Positions 7,996 through 15,273 of a DNA stretch of 39,107 bases are shown one piece after another. The notes below the pieces were generated by a model that was not told the DNA's origin, searched no databases, and saw only the letters and a list, made by a program, of their open reading frames with translations. Origin of the DNA: an uncultured Prevotellaceae bacterium (GTDB lineage Bacteria > Bacteroidota > Bacteroidia > Bacteroidales > Bacteroidaceae). Numbering within the stretch: the stretch's first letter is position 1; the number at the start of each line of letters is the position of its first letter. The stretch is from assembly GCA_902784755.1 (NCBI GenBank), contig CACZVX010000015.1, positions 1-39,107 on the forward strand, given 5' to 3'. Made by a program: the position numbers and the translations under genes.

Positions 7996-10900
7996 CTAAA
8001 ATGGCATGTCTTCCTCCTCCCTTTTCCTTATCTCGTCGTCGTAACGTTCATCATCGTCTCTGATTTCATCATTTGCACGCTCCAGATTGATGTCGAACGT
8101 ATCCACCAATTTCTGGTAGTCGAAACAATAGCTGCGCTGCACGCTCTCCGCCTCATGGAAACCATTCTCACCTATCGGACGGTTCTTGTCATATTGGATA
8201 ATACCTTTTGCGTACACCTTATATCTTATAAATTTCTCACCCAAGAAAGCTGGCGATTTCTCCAGGTAATACTTCAGACTCTCTTCGGGTATGACGGTAT
8301 AGCCAGCACGCTTTCCACTCTCCAAATAAAGTTTGAAAATACGTGTTTTCTGAAGGTATAGTATTTGGTGTTGCTGTTGATATTGGATACCGGAAACTGT
8401 CGTCGACTTGAAGAAGGTGACATACTTGATACGATAGTCACCACCCTCGATGACATCACCCTGCGCCACCAGATACTGGATGGTGCTCCAGAAACCTCCA
8501 AGTTCGGAAGTCGTCTTACACTCGGCGTTCTGTGTAACAATGCCGTTGATGGTGATATCGAAGAGCTTCGCATAAGGCATGTCTATGTCGAGAGATGTCT
8601 CCAGACACCTGTATACAGCAAGTGGTACAGCCCAGTTGTTCATGATACGATCCTCTACGGGCTGGCCTTTCAGGGCTTCAGCGAGGTCTATACATGTTTG
8701 CTGGAATTGTGTTGCAAAAGCCGATTCCATCTTGCCACGCAGTTTCAGTATCTCAACGGTAAGGTGTGTCAGTCCGATGTCTCGCATTCTCTCCAACCGC
8801 CGGAACTCCTCCTTTTGCTCATCCGTAAAGATATTCTGAGGAAACCGGAGGAAAATCAGACGGGAGAAGAGAGCAATGTCCATGGTTGGCATCTCCTGAC
8901 CAGCGAGGATGACTCCTGCATCGACTGCAGTTGTCTCTTTTCTTTTGTCCAGGTCCATGTTCATGCGGGTGCGTCCAGTGCCGTCCCACAGTCCTTTCAG
9001 GAATTCGATAGTCTTGATGTCGATGGAGTTCTTGTACTCGTCGAGCATCACAACGGCATTGGCAGCACTCGCCACGGTATCGTTCAGAGCCGGCACCGTA
9101 GCATTGCGGATGTTTGGCGCCTTATATTTCTGCACAAAAAAGCGCATGAGGGTATTGCCCATGTCGGACTTTCCGGTACCCTTCGGACCGAAAAGGTTGA
9201 GTATTGGGAACCATCCCGTGGAAGTGGTGGAAGTTACGATATCACGGAAGAGAGTGGCCAGCAGGAATGCGAACCCCACCCTACCGTTGTCGCCAAACAC
9301 CTTGAAGAACTGGGAGGAGAAGTCATGAAGAGAGACTGCAGACAGATTGAGATGGGCAAACCTCCTCTCAAAATCATACATCTTCTGCTCTCCCCGGTAG
9401 ATTTTCGAGAAGGCGGGAAGGTAATAATTCCCCTTGTCACCAAGACGTACTATACCATAGTCGTCAACGGGAATCCACTGGCCATCGTTGAGCACACCAT
9501 TGCCAAAAGCATAGAAGCGCTGCCGCTGCCATCCCAGCTGCGTGATGAGCGTGGCCGTCTCCGTCTGAGAGTAGAGATATCCCTTGAGTTTTGTGAGTTC
9601 CTTTTCCGTTGCTTTCCATATAAAATTGCCAAGCCCCTCGACCTTCAGCCGGAATTTCTGGAGTGACACCAGGTCTTCCTGCTTCAGTTCAATGATTTCC
9701 TCGTTTTTATCCTCATTCTTTATCAGATAGAGACGCTTGGACATAATGACGTCCTTGATGTGGAACAATGGCCGCATGGTGAAGTTGCTCCATTCATATA
9801 CACTTCCTTTCTCCGTCAGGGAATAATATTTGCCATATTCAACGTAGAAACCAAACTGTTTGTGGATGTCGGTCTCTTTCTGCTCCCGTTCCTTGGCTGC
9901 ATCTTCCTCTGCCTTCTTACGCTCAGTCTCGATGGCTTTCTTCCAGAATAGCTTCCCTGGATGAAACTTCGTCAGACTGTCTATATACAGGTTCACCTTG
10001 GTCGTGTCGTCGATGAGCGACAACAGCTTTGCCACTTCTTTCACGATGCCGCTCTTGTCCTCCGTGGTGGTAGCGGTGGGAAAATGTTTCTCCGCATACC
10101 AGAGGATAAAGTCGGACTCTTCTGTTGCATTGAATATATTGATGTCGGTGAAATAAGTATCAGGATCTTGTTTGTGGGTGTGGTCAGCATCTGGAATCTC
10201 CTTCACGCTCACCGAAAAGCCCATCTCTATGGCCATACGGCCTGCCTTGAACACATTCTCTATCCCATGTCCGAAACGCTCTCCTTTTTTAGGAGGGTCA
10301 TCATCCGGGATGAAGCAAAGACGGCGGGCAGCTCTTCGGATAAGGCTGAAATGGTCTTTCGTCCACTCTGACCCAAGGCACGCAACAGTGTTGAAGACCT
10401 CTATGGAGTGCATCCGCATGCAATCAGGTCCGCCTTCTACGAGATACATGGTATCGGTCTTGCAGGCTGTGCGCCAGGCTGTGTCAATGCCGAAGACAGA
10501 TTGGCTCTTGTGGTAGATGTCGCTGTCGATGCTGTTCAGGTACTTTGGCTTACTGTCATCCATACAACGGGCAGTGAAACCGATGATTTCTCCAAAGCGG
10601 TCACAGATGTTGATGGTGATACGGTTCTGAAAAAAATCATAGCCATACTTGTTGAGCAAACCTAATTCCTGCAACCATTCCTCTTTCAAAGGCAATGACC
10701 CCAAGGCCTGCCCTCCTGCCGGGGCGTATCCAATAGAGATACGGTCGCAATACTCCTTTCCCCAACGCCCATAGGCATAGTCCTGCGCCTCTTTGCTCAT
10801 CAGGAACTGTTGCCGATAGAATTCAGCTACTTGCCTATTGTAGATACGCAGTGTTTCCTGCTTCATGCGTTGCGCCTGTTCCTCGGCAGTCTCCTCCCGT

Positions 10901-11187
10901 TCGTCCACTTCTACCCCACAGCGCTTGCCCAATGCCTTCACTGCTTCTGGGAATGTCAACCGGTCGCGCTCCATCACATAACCGATGATGTTGCCTTGCT
11001 TCCCACATCCATAACATTTGAAGGTATTGGTCTGAGGATAGACAACGAAGGATGGAGTGCGCTCTCCATGGAACGGACAGCAACCTTTCTGATAAGAACC
11101 TGCTTTCTGCAGTCTCACCGTTTCGCCAACTACCGAAACGATGTCCGCATTTTCGATAATGCGCTCAATAGTTTTCTTCTCTATCAT
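7996..11187 (-). CDS. Primase-helicase fusion (CHC2 zinc finger, Toprim, P-loop ATPase)
   Basis: This 1063-aa replication protein makes primers and probably unwinds DNA at the fork. I start at the ATG at 11187 (MIEKKTIERIIENADIVSVVG), because a promoter at 11209-11239 lies too close to the longer frame's start at 11211. A DnaG-type CHC2 zinc finger is at residues about 37-61 (CPFH and CYGC). Toprim features follow (MYLVEGGPDCM, then LCFIPDDDP). A helicase-like ATPase comes later, with Walker A GPKGTGKS near residue 667 and Walker B VVMLDEY. The mid-region is rich in charged residues and links the two activities. It is the only replication enzyme seen, so it likely serves the hexamer-rich origin candidate next door. 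Confidence 0.92.
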   Translation of the reverse strand: MIEKKTIERIIENADIVSVVGETVRLQKAGSYQKGCCPFHGERTPSFVVYPQTNTFKCYGCGKQGNIIGYVMERDRLTFPEAVKALGKRCGVEVDEREETAEEQAQRMKQETLRIYNRQVAEFYRQQFLMSKEAQDYAYGRWGKEYCDRISIGYAPAGGQALGSLPLKEEWLQELGLLNKYGYDFFQNRITINICDRFGEIIGFTARCMDDSKPKYLNSIDSDIYHKSQSVFGIDTAWRTACKTDTMYLVEGGPDCMRMHSIEVFNTVACLGSEWTKDHFSLIRRAARRLCFIPDDDPPKKGERFGHGIENVFKAGRMAIEMGFSVSVKEIPDADHTHKQDPDTYFTDINIFNATEESDFILWYAEKHFPTATTTEDKSGIVKEVAKLLSLIDDTTKVNLYIDSLTKFHPGKLFWKKAIETERKKAEEDAAKEREQKETDIHKQFGFYVEYGKYYSLTEKGSVYEWSNFTMRPLFHIKDVIMSKRLYLIKNEDKNEEIIELKQEDLVSLQKFRLKVEGLGNFIWKATEKELTKLKGYLYSQTETATLITQLGWQRQRFYAFGNGVLNDGQWIPVDDYGIVRLGDKGNYYLPAFSKIYRGEQKMYDFERRFAHLNLSAVSLHDFSSQFFKVFGDNGRVGFAFLLATLFRDIVTSTTSTGWFPILNLFGPKGTGKSDMGNTLMRFFVQKYKAPNIRNATVPALNDTVASAANAVVMLDEYKNSIDIKTIEFLKGLWDGTGRTRMNMDLDKRKETTAVDAGVILAGQEMPTMDIALFSRLIFLRFPQNIFTDEQKEEFRRLERMRDIGLTHLTVEILKLRGKMESAFATQFQQTCIDLAEALKGQPVEDRIMNNWAVPLAVYRCLETSLDIDMPYAKLFDITINGIVTQNAECKTTSELGGFWSTIQYLVAQGDVIEGGDYRIKYVTFFKSTTVSGIQYQQQHQILYLQKTRIFKLYLESGKRAGYTVIPEESLKYYLEKSPAFLGEKFIRYKVYAKGIIQYDKNRPIGENGFHEAESVQRSYCFDYQKLVDTFDINLERANDEIRDDDERYDDEIRKREEEDMPF

Positions 11188-11208
11188 TGGCCCAAATTTT
11201 ATCGTCAT

Positions 11209-11239
11209 CAAAGATACTGATGCCGATTTGTTACTGCAA
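11209..11239 (-). promoter_or_regulatory. Promoter of the primase-helicase gene
   Basis: On the minus strand TTG (11237-11239), a 20-base spacer and TATCTTTG (11209-11216) match the Bacteroidota -33/-7 architecture. Transcription would begin shortly downstream and leave a leader of about 20 bases before the ATG at 11187. Confidence 0.7.
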
Positions 11240-11331
11240 GGACTATTTTGGCGTCCTTTTATCCAATATATTTTTTCAACTCCATCAGTACATGATGGAA
11301 GGCCTGCCGCTCAATCAGGCCTGCTCCCTCT

Positions 11332-12453
11332 TTACCATGTAATGGTTCGGTTATATTCTCGTTTTTGTTCTTCTTGACTTTTCTGCAAATAGATGCGTGT
11401 GGTGTCAACGCTACCATGTCCGAGTAGGTCTGCCAATCCGACAACATCTTTTGTCTTCTTCAGATACATCTTGGCGAAGAAATGACGGAAAGCGTGAGGG
11501 TGGCATTTCGATCTATCGACTCCAGCCTTTTCGCCCAAATCTCTCAGCATACTTGCCACGCCTCTTGTGCTCATTTGTGCGCCATAACGATTGAGGCAGA
11601 TATAGCCGCTTTTGCCTTTGGCTTGTTCCTGCATCTGCTTGGTGAAGAAAAATTGCCGATACTTTGAGCCTTTGCCCTTTAGTACAACATTTCCTTGTTG
11701 CACCATCTCGTATGTGAGTTGTATCAATTCAGAGACACGGCACCCAGTCGTGCCAAGCAGCCGAATGATATAGGCAAATTTTGTATTGTGTTTGTCGGCA
11801 TAATCCAAAAGTTTTTGATATTCCTTTTCAGTTGGTATGTTTTCAACTGATAGTGTCTTTCGGATTTTAGGGCGTTTCAACTTGATTGGCTTTTTCAGAT
11901 ATTCGGCCAATTTTTCCAAACAAGTGATGCGAATGCGGATGGTTTTCGGGCTTTTCCCATCTTGCTCCAATTTGGCCACATATCGCCGTGCATTTTCTTG
12001 AGAGAAATCATCGAAATAACTGTAATAATCTTGTATCGAAAATGTATAAGTGCGCAGCGTGTTCTGGCTGTATTCTCTTTCATTCTCCAGCCATAACAAA
12101 AAGTTATTGATAATCTCTTTCTGCCTTATCTCACGTTTTTCAACATTATCGACAAAACGTTTGTTACTGCCTTTATATAATTTGCCTTCCACTTTCCTGT
12201 ATCCTTTGCCGATGGATGCAAGGAAATCGGGAACAGCATCAGTAAGCCAAGGCATATATACAATTTCCTGCTGGTGCTCTTTTTTGAATTGGCTATAACC
12301 TTTTCGGCTGACCATTTTTGTATTGATAAGGAAGAATCGCACAGCCTCTATATACTTCCCTCTCATTGTGTAACTGAGATTTGAGTTGTTGAAAGATGCT
12401 AGGTAATTACAAAGCATCTGCTGTCGTTCAGGTTCTAAGGTATTCTTTTTCAT
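11332..12453 (-). CDS. Tyrosine recombinase, XerC/D-like with full catalytic set
   Basis: This 373-aa site-specific recombinase has a core-binding SAM-like domain at about residues 105-190 and a catalytic domain after about 205. All catalytic residues are visible: Arg239 (TTGCRVSEL), Lys261 (LKGKGSKYR), His320 and Arg323 (HAFRHFFA), His346 (LLGHGS) and the nucleophile Tyr355 (TTRIYLQ). It overlaps the HNH-sigma fusion gene upstream by 26 bases and so belongs to the same transcript. It is unlike the plus-strand integrase at 15.3 kb and may act on a different site, for example resolving multimers or inverting DNA, or may be a second integrase. I see no flanking inversion site. Confidence 0.88.
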   Translation of the reverse strand: MKKNTLEPERQQMLCNYLASFNNSNLSYTMRGKYIEAVRFFLINTKMVSRKGYSQFKKEHQQEIVYMPWLTDAVPDFLASIGKGYRKVEGKLYKGSNKRFVDNVEKREIRQKEIINNFLLWLENEREYSQNTLRTYTFSIQDYYSYFDDFSQENARRYVAKLEQDGKSPKTIRIRITCLEKLAEYLKKPIKLKRPKIRKTLSVENIPTEKEYQKLLDYADKHNTKFAYIIRLLGTTGCRVSELIQLTYEMVQQGNVVLKGKGSKYRQFFFTKQMQEQAKGKSGYICLNRYGAQMSTRGVASMLRDLGEKAGVDRSKCHPHAFRHFFAKMYLKKTKDVVGLADLLGHGSVDTTRIYLQKSQEEQKREYNRTITW

Positions 12454-13342
12454 GTCTAAAATACTTTCGTAAAAATTGTATGCTGTGGGTAACTGAACTT
12501 CCCACGTTTCCTATTTTAGTGCCTTCCATTTCGGCAATGTCAGTAGGGGTGCAACCTTGTGCCCATAGTTGGAGATAGCGTGACCGCTTCTCTCCTTTCT
12601 GAATGTGAAAAAGGTCTATCTCCGGCGTGTTGTCGGTTGTGCCTCTTGTCTCCAATTCCACATCATAATTATCACCCATCATCATTTTATTTGCCCGGTA
12701 GATAAAATCAAATCCACGCTTTCGGCTCCAATATGTCCATAGTGCAGGATTGACAACATCTTTAAAACCTTCGGTGCAAAGCCAAATGAATGTATTTGAC
12801 ACAATATCTTTTGCATCTTCGACTGATATTCTGCACCACCATTTGACGGATTGCACGACACGGTTGAAGTTTTGCTGATACATTTCCTTGTATTCTGCCA
12901 TCCGTTCAGACCATTCGGGCGGTAGTTCATTTGGCGGTAATTCCAAGTTGTCGGGTCTGATGTCCGATGCTTTTCCATTCTTGAAAACAATGCGGAGGTC
13001 TGGCTCCCATCTTCCAAGAATGAAAGTGCAATAAACAAGCAGTTCTGCGGCTATCCATTTTTCTTTGCCATGTCCTGATTGTCCCATGCTTAGGCGGTGG
13101 GTGATGCCTCCGTCTTTCCGTTTTCCGTGTCCTTGGCTTGAACCGGTCTTTTTAGGGCCTCGTGTCAGACATTTGCCTTGTATCTTCTGCATGGAGAACA
13201 GGTCGCCGTGTTCGCTGATGTAGTATGTCAGATTTTTGGATGAAGGAAAGGCACAGCGTTTCACGTCACATTTTACCATCTTTTTCATTTCGTCGATGGC
13301 TTGATTTTCATAGTCTGTGAAAAATCCGTTGCCTATTACCAT
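12428..13342 (-). CDS. Fusion of degenerate HNH-like domain and sigma-70-family domains
   Basis: This 304-aa protein is a likely transcription regulator. Residues about 40-138 resemble the NUMOD4/HNH homing-endonuclease layout (SEHGDLFSM, then a central helix, then KNGKASDIRPDNLEL). The catalytic His positions are replaced (AELLVYCTF; IVFKNGK), so it is probably DNA-binding only. Residues about 160-220 resemble sigma region 2 (RVVQSVKWW, VEDAKDIVSNTFIWLC). Residues about 253-295 resemble region 4 with a helix-turn-helix (LQLWAQGCTPTDIAEMEG). It is co-transcribed with the recombinase downstream. A late-gene sigma factor or recombinase co-regulator is inferred. The domain reading is by eye. Confidence 0.65.
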   Translation of the reverse strand: MVIGNGFFTDYENQAIDEMKKMVKCDVKRCAFPSSKNLTYYISEHGDLFSMQKIQGKCLTRGPKKTGSSQGHGKRKDGGITHRLSMGQSGHGKEKWIAAELLVYCTFILGRWEPDLRIVFKNGKASDIRPDNLELPPNELPPEWSERMAEYKEMYQQNFNRVVQSVKWWCRISVEDAKDIVSNTFIWLCTEGFKDVVNPALWTYWSRKRGFDFIYRANKMMMGDNYDVELETRGTTDNTPEIDLFHIQKGEKRSRYLQLWAQGCTPTDIAEMEGTKIGNVGSSVTHSIQFLRKYFRHEKEYLRT

Positions 13343-13628
13343 AACATTAAGTTATTACTTCAAAATTCACTTGTCTTGCACATTCCAAAGCATACGGCCA
13401 TAGTTCCATAGTTCGTTGATAGTGATGTTTTGTGGCACTATCTGAAGGCTCCTCATTACTCTATCTACATACATATCTATAATTATAAAATACTAAAAAG
13501 GAGGGGCGGCTGCGCTTTTGCCATAGACCCAATTTGAGAACACACATATAACTTACTAAAGGTACATGACGCACGAACACCGCCCCCCAGATGCCGCCTT
13601 TCGGCTTCCCCCTCACATATCGGAACAT
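13343..13628. other. Non-coding stretch upstream of HNH-sigma gene
   Basis: No convincing gene was found in these 286 bases. They include a GC-rich part (13500-13610) with a small GCCG/CGGC hairpin near 13592 and an AT-rich part (13455-13495). A weak -7-like element lies close to the start of the HNH-sigma gene. It may hold the promoter of that operon. Confidence 0.3.
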
Positions 13629-13910
13629 TTAATTCCATCTCTCCACATGCCTTCTTCTCATGCGTTTTCCGTTGGCATATAAGGTCTCGTCACCTGGAAC
13701 ATTTGCTTCCCAATGAAGAGAAATGGAAGATGTATCTTCAGGACATTCCTCATCCAATTCCCAACAGTGACCGCTCCCGTCGAAAACAGTCAACTGGCCT
13801 TCCTCTCCTTGGCATAGGAAGAATTTCACCCGGTTGTGTTGCAGCCTCACTTCTTTAGGCGTATGCCCGAATTTGATAATGAGTTCCTCTAATTCCTTTA
13901 CTTTTGACAT
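13629..13910 (-). CDS. Small hypothetical protein (93 aa)
   Basis: The family is not recognised. The protein begins with a short charged helix (MSKVKELEELIIKFG), continues with alternating hydrophobic and charged residues, and ends in a basic tail (NGKRMRRRHVERWN) that could bind nucleic acid. It lies in the minus-strand control module between the excisionase-like gene and the HNH-sigma gene, with about 115 bases to the former. It is a plausible real gene by start codon, spacing and composition. Confidence 0.55.
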   Translation of the reverse strand: MSKVKELEELIIKFGHTPKEVRLQHNRVKFFLCQGEEGQLTVFDGSGHCWELDEECPEDTSSISLHWEANVPGDETLYANGKRMRRRHVERWN

Positions 13911-14024
13911 ATTATCTCATTTGAATATTCAACATACCTTTTTACAAGCTTACAGTAAAGACCATTGATGCACAGTTGTGCATAGTCACACCTCTTGCAA
14001 GTCTCCGGTGCACTACTCACCGTA

Positions 14025-14267
14025 CTACTTGACATAGTTGGTGGTCAGTCCCCGACGAAGGAACAACAACTTGCCCTGGACATTGTCACCCTGTTTGATA
14101 TGGGGGAATCGGTCCTTCAGCTTACGCATCCTATCAGGAGAAATGCTCAACAATTTGGCGGCTTCCTTTGTTGAGATGTACTCTTCTTCCATCTTGCCGT
14201 TGCCTACCAATTCCGCTACTCGTCTGGCAATGCGCTCAACATCGCACTCATTCAATTCTATTTTCAT
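14025..14267 (-). CDS. Excisionase-like helix-turn-helix protein (80 aa)
   Basis: Starting at the ATG at 14267, which overlaps the stop of the 61-aa gene (ATGA), the protein has a winged-helix/MerR-type HTH common to Xis proteins: EEYISTKEAAKLLSISPDRMRKLKD at about residues 28-53, followed by a wing-like segment (KQGDNVQGKLLFLRRG). Bacteroidota elements typically encode such HTH_17-type proteins near their integrases to set recombination direction. Here it is transcribed away from the cI-like gene and toward the recombinase operon. The longer frame to 14315 is rejected because it would overlap the upstream gene too far. Confidence 0.75.
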   Translation of the reverse strand: MKIELNECDVERIARRVAELVGNGKMEEEYISTKEAAKLLSISPDRMRKLKDRFPHIKQGDNVQGKLLFLRRGLTTNYVK

Positions 14268-14449
14268 GACTCTCTTGTTATTATGATTTTCATATTTTCT
14301 CTGTCCGTTGTGCACTTGTATTTCCGGCCAAGCATGAAACCTATTTCTGACGCATAAGTTCTCACTGACCGCAGTTTATCTGAGGGAAAGGCTATTGTCT
14401 CCCCTACTTCCATTGTTCTGATTTGCTCTGCTGTGTTTTTTTTTGTCAT
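14264..14449 (-). CDS. Small hypothetical protein (61 aa), first gene after the divergent promoter
   Basis: The function is not recognised. The sequence (MTKKNTAEQIRTMEVGETIAF and following) is compact, basic and regular. It sits just downstream of the divergent control region and is translationally coupled to the excisionase-like gene. It is probably an early regulatory protein, expressed when the repressor lets go. Similar small proteins recur beside excisionases in Bacteroidota mobile elements, to my knowledge without assigned function. Confidence 0.6.
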   Translation of the reverse strand: MTKKNTAEQIRTMEVGETIAFPSDKLRSVRTYASEIGFMLGRKYKCTTDRENMKIIITRES

Positions 14450-14490
14450 AAATGATAAATAATTAAATATAAATAATTAACTTTACACTG

Positions 14491-14531
14491 CAAAATTAAT
14501 AAATTTGATATATTGTATATCATTTATGATA
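14491..14531 (-). promoter_or_regulatory. Divergent control region with two overlapping palindromes
   Basis: A minus-strand -7 element TAATTTTG (14491-14498) serves the 61-aa/excisionase genes. Eight bases upstream lie the palindromes GATATA-TTG-TATATC (14507-14521) and TATCAT-TT-ATGATA (14518-14531), covering where the -33 box would be. A further TGATAT half-site lies at about 14559, near the cI-like gene start. This is a natural binding site for the divergent HTH protein, and it matches the arrangement at 7588-7619. Confidence 0.65.
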
Positions 14532-14576
14532 TATAATTAATTTATTTTAACATATTATTGATATAATTGGACTGCT

Positions 14577-14912
14577 ATGAAGGAAATACACATTGGACAA
14601 GCCATCGAACAAAGGTTACACGACCTTCGGATGACACAAACAGAGTTCGGGAAACTTATCGGCTGCCCACAGCCAAATATCAAACGTATTTTATCTTCGC
14701 CGTACATCCGCACGGACAAGTTGCAGCAGATATGCCAGGTTCTCAATTACAACTTCTTCAGCCTCTTTGTTGAGCCTGCGACACCTGTTGACAAACCAGA
14801 AGATACAGTGACAACAACTTTGCTTAATGAGCGAATCAAGCATCTGGAGGATTTGGTAAATGAAAAAGAACGTACAATCAGACTACTGATGAAGGAGCAA
14901 AAAAAGGAGTAA
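14577..14912 (+). CDS. cI-like HTH regulator with C-terminal coiled coil (111 aa)
   Basis: An XRE-type helix-turn-helix spans residues about 8-55 (IEQRLHDLRMTQTEFGKLIG, then PQPNIKRILSSPYI). The C-terminal part (NERIKHLEDLVNEKERTIRL) is a coiled coil suited to dimerisation. The layout, HTH plus short coiled coil with no LexA-type peptidase domain, suggests a repressor inactivated by something other than RecA-stimulated self-cleavage. It is divergent from the excisionase operon across the palindromes at 14507-14531, which it most likely binds. It is the best candidate for the lysogeny master repressor. Confidence 0.8.
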   Translation: MKEIHIGQAIEQRLHDLRMTQTEFGKLIGCPQPNIKRILSSPYIRTDKLQQICQVLNYNFFSLFVEPATPVDKPEDTVTTTLLNERIKHLEDLVNEKERTIRLLMKEQKKE

Positions 14913-15053
14913 AAAATCGTCTGATATATCCCGATGTTTTCCCTTTTCACAACATAAGAAGGGTACAACAAACGCATAAGTGATTGTCTTTCACCGCCAT
15001 AAGTCCAAATATAGAGGTAGGTACGAAATCCCCCTCTCTCCGCTGGCAGTTAA

Positions 15054-15084
15054 GAAATCGCTTATTGGCGGTTTCTTTTTTTTT
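15054..15084 (+). terminator. Rho-independent terminator right after the putative att core
   Basis: GAAATCGC pairs with GCGGTTTC (one T-G wobble) around a 6-base loop and is followed by nine T. It could end the repressor transcript. If the phage integrates in a tRNA gene, it would also supply a terminator to the restored tRNA. Confidence 0.75.
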
Positions 15085-15157
15085 ACTTATTTTCAACGAT
15101 TTACGCCTCCAACCCATTGACATTCTGCATATTAAGGGGAGGGTATGCGAAAATCCG

Positions 15158-15187
15158 CATCGGTTATCATCGGTTAACATCGGTTAT
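15158..15187 (+). repeat. Three tandem 10-bp repeats (CATCGGTTAT/A)
   Basis: CATCGGTTAT, CATCGGTTAA and CATCGGTTAT follow one another without gaps, with a partial fourth copy (CATC) after. The helical-turn spacing fits cooperative protein binding, probably by integrase or excisionase. Confidence 0.8.
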
Positions 15188-15198
15188 CATCAACCCCG

Positions 15199-15221
15199 AA
15201 TGTTTTCCCAAATGTTTTCCC
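15199..15221 (+). repeat. Two direct repeats of AATGTTTTCCC
   Basis: The 11-mer AATGTTTTCCC occurs at 15199-15209 and 15211-15221. A near copy (GATGTTTTCCC) lies at 14933-14943, on the other side of the putative att core. These are candidate integrase arm-type sites. Confidence 0.7.
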
Positions 15222-15273
15222 GCCCGAAAATGTGTGTTTTTCACTGTAAAAAGATTTTACTAAATTCAAAAAA

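Larger units (their letters stand above)
14913..15273. other. attP region: putative tRNA-Ser-like core with recombinase arm repeats
   Basis: There is no gene in this 361-base stretch between the repressor and the integrase. At 15027-15043 the plus strand reads AATCCCCCTCTCTCCGC, which resembles the 3' end of a bacterial tRNA-Ser (acceptor TCTCTCC plus discriminator G). A terminator follows at 15054-15084. On the integrase side are three tandem 10-mers (15158-15187) and two AATGTTTTCCC repeats (15199-15221). A related GATGTTTTCCC lies on the other side at 14933-14943. This is the expected layout of an attP with core and arm-type integrase sites. The assignment is inference. Confidence 0.5.

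Noticed and set aside
8365-9666. 433-codon plus-strand frame opposite the primase-helicase
   Set aside because: It overlaps the Walker-motif region of the real gene on the other strand and shows shadow-type composition.
11188-11211. Longer N-terminus of the primase-helicase
   Set aside because: The TATCTTTG box at 11209-11216 leaves no room for a start at 11211. The ATG at 11187 begins the typical DnaG-like N-terminus.
15158-15221. Short repeats as a CRISPR array
   Set aside because: The repeats are 10-11 bp, adjoining and without spacers of regular length, and no cas gene is present.
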